64,000 nucleotides of DNA from Roseateles_B sp041906185 (GTDB lineage: Bacteria > Pseudomonadota > Gammaproteobacteria > Burkholderiales > Burkholderiaceae_C), in assembly GCA_041906185.1 (NCBI GenBank), contig JAYRJQ010000011.1, forward strand, positions 1 through 64,000, given 5' to 3'. Numbering within the stretch: position 1 is the stretch's first letter; every line of letters begins with the position of its first letter. Below, piece after piece: positions 59,593 through 64,000 of this stretch. The position numbers and the translations under genes were made by a program. The notes beneath the pieces are model-generated. The model saw nothing but the letters and a program-made list of their open reading frames with translations. It ran no database searches and was not told the DNA's origin.

Positions 59593-60222
59593 TCAGCGCA
59601 TGCTGTAGCCGCGGCCGTCCATGCAGGCCTCCACCGCCCGGTTGAAGACGCTGGCGTCGTTCAGCGCGGCGGGTTGGCTCGCGGCCCAGCGGTTGCATTC
59701 CTGGCGGTCGGCCTCGGTCTGCTGCGCGCCCTGGCCGTTGCGGGGGTAGATGATCGGCTCCGGCCGCAGCGGTGGCGGCGGCGGCGCAGGGACGGCCTCG
59801 GCGGCCTCGGCGGGTGGGTTCACCACCACGTAGCCGCCCGGGGCGCTCTGGTAGTACACGCCATTGGCATAGAAGTACGGAGCGCCGCCGATGCGCAGCG
59901 TCACGTAGGCCGCGGGCAGCAAGGGCACGAGGATCCCGACCGGCGGCACCACCACGCGCAGGCGCGGGCCGTAGCCGTGATACCAGACTCCGCCGTGAAA
60001 GTAGTAGGGATCCGCATGGTGGCGCACCACGACGGCCCCGGGCGGCGCATGCGCCACCACATAGCCCGGCGCGGGGTAGTAGTGGTCGTGGTGGTAGCGG
60101 CTGTCGAAGCGCAGGCCGATGCCGACGTCGACATGGGTGCCGGCCTGGGCCGGCGCCACCACCAGGCAGGCCGCGCCAACGAGAGCGGCGACCAGCGGCA
60201 GGGCAAGGGAGGAACGGTTCAT
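59593..60222 (-). CDS. Exported Tyr/His-rich protein, DUF6515-like
   Basis: A 209-residue protein with a signal peptide (ALPLVAALVGAACLVVAPAQA). The mature part is rich in Tyr, His, Gly and Val (HHDHYYPAPGYVV, DPYYFHGGVWYHGYGPRL, APYFYANGVYYQSAPGGYVVV), with a Pro-rich hinge and a short charged tail with two Cys. This resembles DUF6515 envelope proteins of proteobacteria. Function unknown. Confidence 0.7.
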   Translation of the reverse strand: MNRSSLALPLVAALVGAACLVVAPAQAGTHVDVGIGLRFDSRYHHDHYYPAPGYVVAHAPPGAVVVRHHADPYYFHGGVWYHGYGPRLRVVVPPVGILVPLLPAAYVTLRIGGAPYFYANGVYYQSAPGGYVVVNPPAEAAEAVPAPPPPPLRPEPIIYPRNGQGAQQTEADRQECNRWAASQPAALNDASVFNRAVEACMDGRGYSMR

Positions 60223-60283
60223 GGGCGGCTCACCAAGGCAGGATCGTGCAATGTGCCGATCCTGCGACCGCCGCCTGAAGGGC

Positions 60284-61177
60284 TTATTGCGCCGACGTAA
60301 AGCTGGTTTGCGCCGGGCGCAGGCGGCTGGCGAGGCCGTCATGGATGGCGTCCAGCAGGGCCGCACGTTTGCGCGCCTCCGAGCGCTTCTTCGAGGGGAT
60401 CTGCTCGTAGTCCAGCTGCTGCAGCGCCATCGGCGAGAGCTCGAAGTAGCCGTCCGCGCCGCGCTGCGCGCCCAGCTCCTGCCAGCTCTGGTCGTAGTCC
60501 GCCCGGATGCGCCAGCGACGCCACAGATTGATGGCGATGCGCTCCTTGTTGCACACGAGCCGCACGGTGTCGCAGCCCAGGATCGCGGCCAGCTGCCGGG
60601 CCGCCGTCACCAGCAGCGTGGCGGGGCGGCAGGCATGGAACTCCTTGGTGGCCAGCCGGACGCGCTCGCGCGCGGCCTCGCCACATTCGCCCTGCAGACG
60701 CCCGACCAGCATCTGCATCGTCCCGCCCCGGCGCTGCAGGACGAAGTTCAGCCCGAACAGCGACTCGCCGTCGAGCCGCAATCGCAGGCACAGCTCGCCC
60801 TCGCGATGACCGTCATGAACGGCGTTGAGCTCCAGCGTGAAGGGCATGCCGGACTTGCATTCGCCGGTGTGCAGCGTCTGCGGCGCCTGGGCGGCCGCGG
60901 AGGCCAGGGGCAGCAGGCCCAGGGCGCCCAGCGTGTCGTAGTGGTTGATGAGGACCTCGACCCGGTCCGGGCAGCGCAGGCTGCTGCGCAGATAGGGGCG
61001 GAAGGCCTTGGTCAGCAGCTTGGGGCTGCAGGCGTGGGAGAGCAGGGGCTCGGCGTGCACGTACTGCAGCCAGCGCCGCGCCGCGACGGGATACAGCCAC
61101 GCGCCCAGCCGCAGCTTGAGGCGGTCCTTTCGGCACAGGCCCGGGTGCGCCAGAGCCACCTTCAGCGAATTCATCAT
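60284..61177 (-). CDS. DUF535 (VirK/YbjX) family protein
   Basis: A 297-residue soluble protein of the DUF535/VirK/YbjX group: the HAEPLLSHACSPKLLTKAFRPYL start region and FGLNFVLQRRGGTMQMLVGRLQG core are typical. YbjX relatives are linked to outer-membrane stress and lipid A changes in enterobacteria; the mechanism is not known. Divergent from the GST gene with a 151-nt gap. Confidence 0.82.
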   Translation of the reverse strand: MMNSLKVALAHPGLCRKDRLKLRLGAWLYPVAARRWLQYVHAEPLLSHACSPKLLTKAFRPYLRSSLRCPDRVEVLINHYDTLGALGLLPLASAAAQAPQTLHTGECKSGMPFTLELNAVHDGHREGELCLRLRLDGESLFGLNFVLQRRGGTMQMLVGRLQGECGEAARERVRLATKEFHACRPATLLVTAARQLAAILGCDTVRLVCNKERIAINLWRRWRIRADYDQSWQELGAQRGADGYFELSPMALQQLDYEQIPSKKRSEARKRAALLDAIHDGLASRLRPAQTSFTSAQ

Positions 61178-61328
61178 TCCTCACCCCATCCCTCTACAAG
61201 CCCGGGCCCGCTACAGTCGGTCTGGCGCCGCCGTTCACAGGCCCCGCGTCGGCGGGGATTGTAAAGATGTGTTGCGACTGCTTCCTAGCCCGTGTTCACC
61301 CGGACGCCCTTGCCCGAGGATGCCCTCC

Positions 61329-61976
61329 ATGATCCGTCTCCACTACGCCCCCGGCAATGCCAGCCTGGCCCCGCATCTGCTGCTGCGTGAACTTGGACAG
61401 CCTTTCGAGCTGGTCCTCGTGGACCGGGAACGAAACGAGCAGCGCAGCCCCGCCTACCTCCAGCTCAATCCCAATGGCCTGATCCCCGTGCTGACGGACG
61501 GCGACCTCGTGCTGTACGAGACCGCCGCCATCCTGCTGCATCTGGCCGACCGCCATCCGCAGGCCGGCCTGCTGCCGCCCCTGGGCAGTGCCGCGCGGGC
61601 CGAGGCCTACAAATGGCTGTGCTGGCTGAGTTCCGGCCTGCAGGTCACGATGGGGCGCTACTTCTACCCCGAGCGCGAGCTGCCGCCGGACTTCCCCGAG
61701 GCCATCACCCTCCTGCGGGAGCGGGCCGAGGCCCGGGCGGGCGAGCTGCTGGACATCCTCGACGCCGAATTCGCCCGCCACGGCGGCCCCTGGATGCTGG
61801 GCGCGCAGTACAGCGCCGTCGACCCGCTGGCCTTCATGATGTGCCGGTGGACGCGCGGCCTGCAGCGCCCCGCCCGCAGCCTGCCTCACCTCGGGCCCTA
61901 CGTGCAGCGCATGCTCGCGCGCCCGGCCACGCAGTCGCTCTGGGCCGCCGAAGGCCTGCAGGCGCCGTATGTCTGA
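61329..61976 (+). CDS. Glutathione S-transferase
   Basis: A 215-residue protein with a thioredoxin-like N-terminal domain (MIRLHYAPGNASLAPHLLL, LNPNGLIPVLTDGDLVLYETAAILLHLADRH) and an all-helical C-terminal domain (WMLGAQYSAVDPLAFMMCRWTRGL). The substrate is not determined. An upstream ATG at 61320 is possible; 61329 is preferred because GAGG lies 9 nt upstream. The 3' end overlaps the phosphatase gene by 8 nt. Confidence 0.9.
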   Translation: MIRLHYAPGNASLAPHLLLRELGQPFELVLVDRERNEQRSPAYLQLNPNGLIPVLTDGDLVLYETAAILLHLADRHPQAGLLPPLGSAARAEAYKWLCWLSSGLQVTMGRYFYPERELPPDFPEAITLLRERAEARAGELLDILDAEFARHGGPWMLGAQYSAVDPLAFMMCRWTRGLQRPARSLPHLGPYVQRMLARPATQSLWAAEGLQAPYV

Positions 61977-62616
61977 GCCCCTGCCGAACGCCATGACCGA
62001 GCTGATCGTCGTCCGCCATGGCGAGACGGACTGGAACCTGCGCAAGTGCTTCCAGGGCCAGATCGACATCCCGCTGAACGAGCGCGGCCTCGCGCAGGCC
62101 CGCCTGCTGGCGCGGCAGCTGCAGTCCGAGGGCCTGCGCATCGATGCCGCCATCAGCAGCGACCTGGGCCGCGCCCGGCAGACGGCGGCGCCGGTGTGCG
62201 AGCTGCTGGGCCTGGCGCTGCACAGCGACGCCGCCTGGCGCGAGCAGGCCTTCGGCGTGCTCGAGGGCCAGAGCGTGGACACGCTGCGCAGCACGCACCC
62301 GGAGCTGCACGCCCAGTGGCAGCGCCACGACCCGGACTACGCGCTGCCCGGCGGCGCCGAAAGCCGGCGGCAGTTCTCGTCACGCGTCCTGGCGGCGGCG
62401 GCGGCCCTGGCCCGCCAGCACGGCGGCCGGCGCGTCCTGGTGCTGACCCACGGCGGGGTGCTGGACATGCTCTGGCGCGCCGCGCAGGGGCAGCCGCTGA
62501 GCGGCCCGCGCACTTGCAGCATCCCCAACGCCGGCATCAACCGCCTGCGCTGGAGCCCCGAGGGCCCGGTGCTGCTGTCCTGGGGCGAAGACCAGCACCT
62601 GCGCTCCCTCGCCTGA
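61969..62616 (+). CDS. Histidine phosphatase family protein
   Basis: A 215-residue protein. ELIVVRHGETDWNL contains the catalytic RHG motif; AAISSDLGRARQTAAPV and VLVLTHGGVLDMLWR complete the phosphoglycerate mutase-like active site. The substrate may be a phosphorylated small molecule (GpmB, CobC or PhoE type). It starts inside the GST gene end, so the two are co-expressed. Confidence 0.88.
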   Translation: MSEPLPNAMTELIVVRHGETDWNLRKCFQGQIDIPLNERGLAQARLLARQLQSEGLRIDAAISSDLGRARQTAAPVCELLGLALHSDAAWREQAFGVLEGQSVDTLRSTHPELHAQWQRHDPDYALPGGAESRRQFSSRVLAAAAALARQHGGRRVLVLTHGGVLDMLWRAAQGQPLSGPRTCSIPNAGINRLRWSPEGPVLLSWGEDQHLRSLA

Positions 62617-62712
62617 CCCGCGGGCAGCCACCGCGAGGGCAGGCCCCATCACCAAAGTCACCCCGCATAGACCCTCTGTGAGGGCCGCGGGGGCCTTGCT
62701 ATGGTGCGGCCC

Positions 62713-64000
62713 ATGCAGATCCCCTCCCCCGCCGCCGGGCTGAGCCGGCGAGCCTGGTTGCAGCGCCTGGGCGCGGTGGCCGGCAGTGGCGCCGTCTATG
62801 GCGCACTGAGCACGCTGGGCCTGGCCGAGGCCTCCCCCGCGCAGGCCGGTTTCAAGCTGGGACCAGCGCCGGCGCGCGGCCGGCAGGTGCTCGTCCTGGG
62901 CGCCGGCATCGCGGGCCTGGTCTCGGCGCTGGAGCTGCTGCGGGCGGGCTACGAGGTCGAGATCGTCGAATTTCAGGACCGCATCGGCGGCCGCTGCTGG
63001 ACGCTGCGCGGCGGCGACCGCTACACGGAGCTGGGCGGCGCGACGCAGGACTGCCGCTTCGACCGCGGCCAGTACTTCAACGCCGGCCCCTGGCGCATCC
63101 CCTTCCATCACCACGGCGTGCTGGACTACTGCCGGCAGCTGGGCGTGAAGCTGGAGCCCTTCGTCCAGCTCAACCACAACGCCTACGTGCACAGCCCACG
63201 CGCCGCGGGCGGCCGGCCGCAGCGCCTGCGCGAGGTGCAGGCGGACTTCCATGGCGACGTGGCCGAGCTGCTGGCCAAGCTCGTCCGTCAGCAGGCCCTG
63301 GACGAGACCCTGACCGCCGAGGACCGCGAGCGCCTGCTCCAGGCCCTGCGGCAGTTCGGCGGCCTCGACGACGAGAGCCGCTACCGGGCCGGCGAGATCG
63401 CCGCCGATCGCCGGGGCTTCGATCCCTTCCCCGGCATGGGCGTCTCGGCGCATCCGCCCGAGGCCGATCCGCAGGGCCTGCAGTCGCTGCTGCGCTCGGG
63501 GCTGTGGTCCCAGCTGGAGCAGGGGGCGAGCTTCGAGTTCCAGACGCCGCTGTTCCAGCCCGTGGGCGGCATGGACCGCATCGCCCACGCGCTGGCGCAG
63601 GCCGTCGGGATGCAGCGCATCCGACTGCGCCGCCGCGTCAGTGCCATCCAGCAGGACGCCAACGGCGTGCGTGTGCAGGTGCAGGACCTCGCCCGCCCGG
63701 GCCAGCCCACCCAGACCCTGCGCGCCGACTGGTGCGTCTGCACGCTGCCGCTGTCCGTGCTCTCGCAGCTCGACGTGCAGTGCAGCGATCCCCTGCGCCA
63801 GGCCATCGACGCCGTGCCCTACTTCTCCGCGTTCAAGGCCGGCCTGCAGTTCAATCGCCGCTTCTGGGAGGAGGACGAGGCCATCTTCGGCGGCATGAGC
63901 AGCACGGAGCTGCCCATCCGCGTGATCGGCTACCCCAACCACGACCTGCAGAGCCGCAAGGGCGTGCTGCTGGGCGCCTACGCCTTCGGGACGCAGGCTC
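62713..64000 (+). CDS. Tat-exported flavin monoamine oxidase family protein, 3' truncated
   Basis: The frame starts at ATG 62713 and remains open to the window end (429 codons). A twin-Arg signal (LSRRAWLQRLGAVAGS, residues 10-25) precedes the mature enzyme, whose FAD motif VLVLGAGIAGLVSALELL (near residues 60-75) and VEFQDRIGGRCWTLRGG are typical of amine oxidases. It probably oxidises an amine in the periplasm. No ribosome site; TATGGT (62700-62705) ends 7 nt before the ATG. The C-terminus is missing because of the window edge, not truncation in nature. Confidence 0.88.
   Translation, partial: MQIPSPAAGLSRRAWLQRLGAVAGSGAVYGALSTLGLAEASPAQAGFKLGPAPARGRQVLVLGAGIAGLVSALELLRAGYEVEIVEFQDRIGGRCWTLRGGDRYTELGGATQDCRFDRGQYFNAGPWRIPFHHHGVLDYCRQLGVKLEPFVQLNHNAYVHSPRAAGGRPQRLREVQADFHGDVAELLAKLVRQQALDETLTAEDRERLLQALRQFGGLDDESRYRAGEIAADRRGFDPFPGMGVSAHPPEADPQGLQSLLRSGLWSQLEQGASFEFQTPLFQPVGGMDRIAHALAQAVGMQRIRLRRRVSAIQQDANGVRVQVQDLARPGQPTQTLRADWCVCTLPLSVLSQLDVQCSDPLRQAIDAVPYFSAFKAGLQFNRRFWEEDEAIFGGMSSTELPIRVIGYPNHDLQSRKGVLLGAYAFGTQA

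Overview
The window is about 64 kb of very GC-rich bacterial chromosome with dense, short-spaced genes. Gene content points to a betaproteobacterium of the order Burkholderiales, most likely near the Roseateles/Rubrivivax/Leptothrix/Azohydromonas group. The pointers are a PhaM-type polyhydroxyalkanoate granule protein, a DUF3567 protein, a second-type infA, PEP-CTERM exported proteins, an HPr-rel-A cluster, and a GlcDEF/permease operon. The genus is an inference. I see no tRNA, rRNA, CRISPR array, phage or intact insertion sequence, so this looks like core chromosome with a few accessory islands.

Layout, left to right. 1-10 kb: a truncated DUF3108 protein, DUF3567, a tandem AAA ATPase, small membrane and lipoprotein genes, and a DUF2339/DUF3999 membrane pair. 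10-15 kb: infA behind a long leader, a VOC protein, a retropepsin/TraB pair, phaM and a LysR regulator. 15.5-21.2 kb: a 2-hydroxyacid (glycolate or lactate) operon made of an LctP/GlcA permease and glcDEF. 21.5-28.7 kb: two PEP-CTERM proteins, the second behind a well-spaced sigma-54 promoter, around a CPBP protease, small membrane proteins, a DUF4124 protein and a PafA-like phosphatase lipoprotein. 28.8-35 kb: glutathione-dependent formaldehyde/alcohol oxidation (fghA, frmA) next to an AcoR-like sigma-54 activator. That activator diverges from an aldehyde dehydrogenase plus DUF779 pair carrying a -24/-12 promoter and two upstream dyads. 35-38.7 kb: a methyltransferase, a YdbS/YdbT PH-domain pair and an FKBP isomerase.

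38.8-41.8 kb holds the most unusual locus. It is a tight four-gene operon with a Tat-type exported Cys-containing protein, a PqqD-like carrier, an HprK-related kinase and a nucleotidyltransferase, resembling the tailoring half of a RiPP/lasso-peptide pathway without its cyclase. 42-46.6 kb: a CDP-alcohol phosphatidyltransferase, a DMT exporter, the argO/argP divergent pair, an AraC regulator and a small secreted protein. 46.9-53.2 kb: divergent glpD/glpK and a large hybrid histidine kinase, separated by a long palindromic repeat. 53.5-64 kb: a GDT1/TMEM165 family manganese exporter behind what reads as a yybP-ykoY manganese riboswitch, then a VOC protein, a prolyl 4-hydroxylase-like oxygenase, a WYL regulator, an acyltransferase, a low-complexity protein, GNAT, DUF535, GST, a histidine phosphatase and a truncated Tat-exported flavin amine oxidase.

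Two window-wide patterns stand out. A 14-nt sequence, GGGTCAGGTCTTGC, occurs five times exactly, four of them inside genes, and several genes lack a Shine-Dalgarno but carry a -10-like hexamer 6-9 nt before ATG, suggesting leaderless transcripts.
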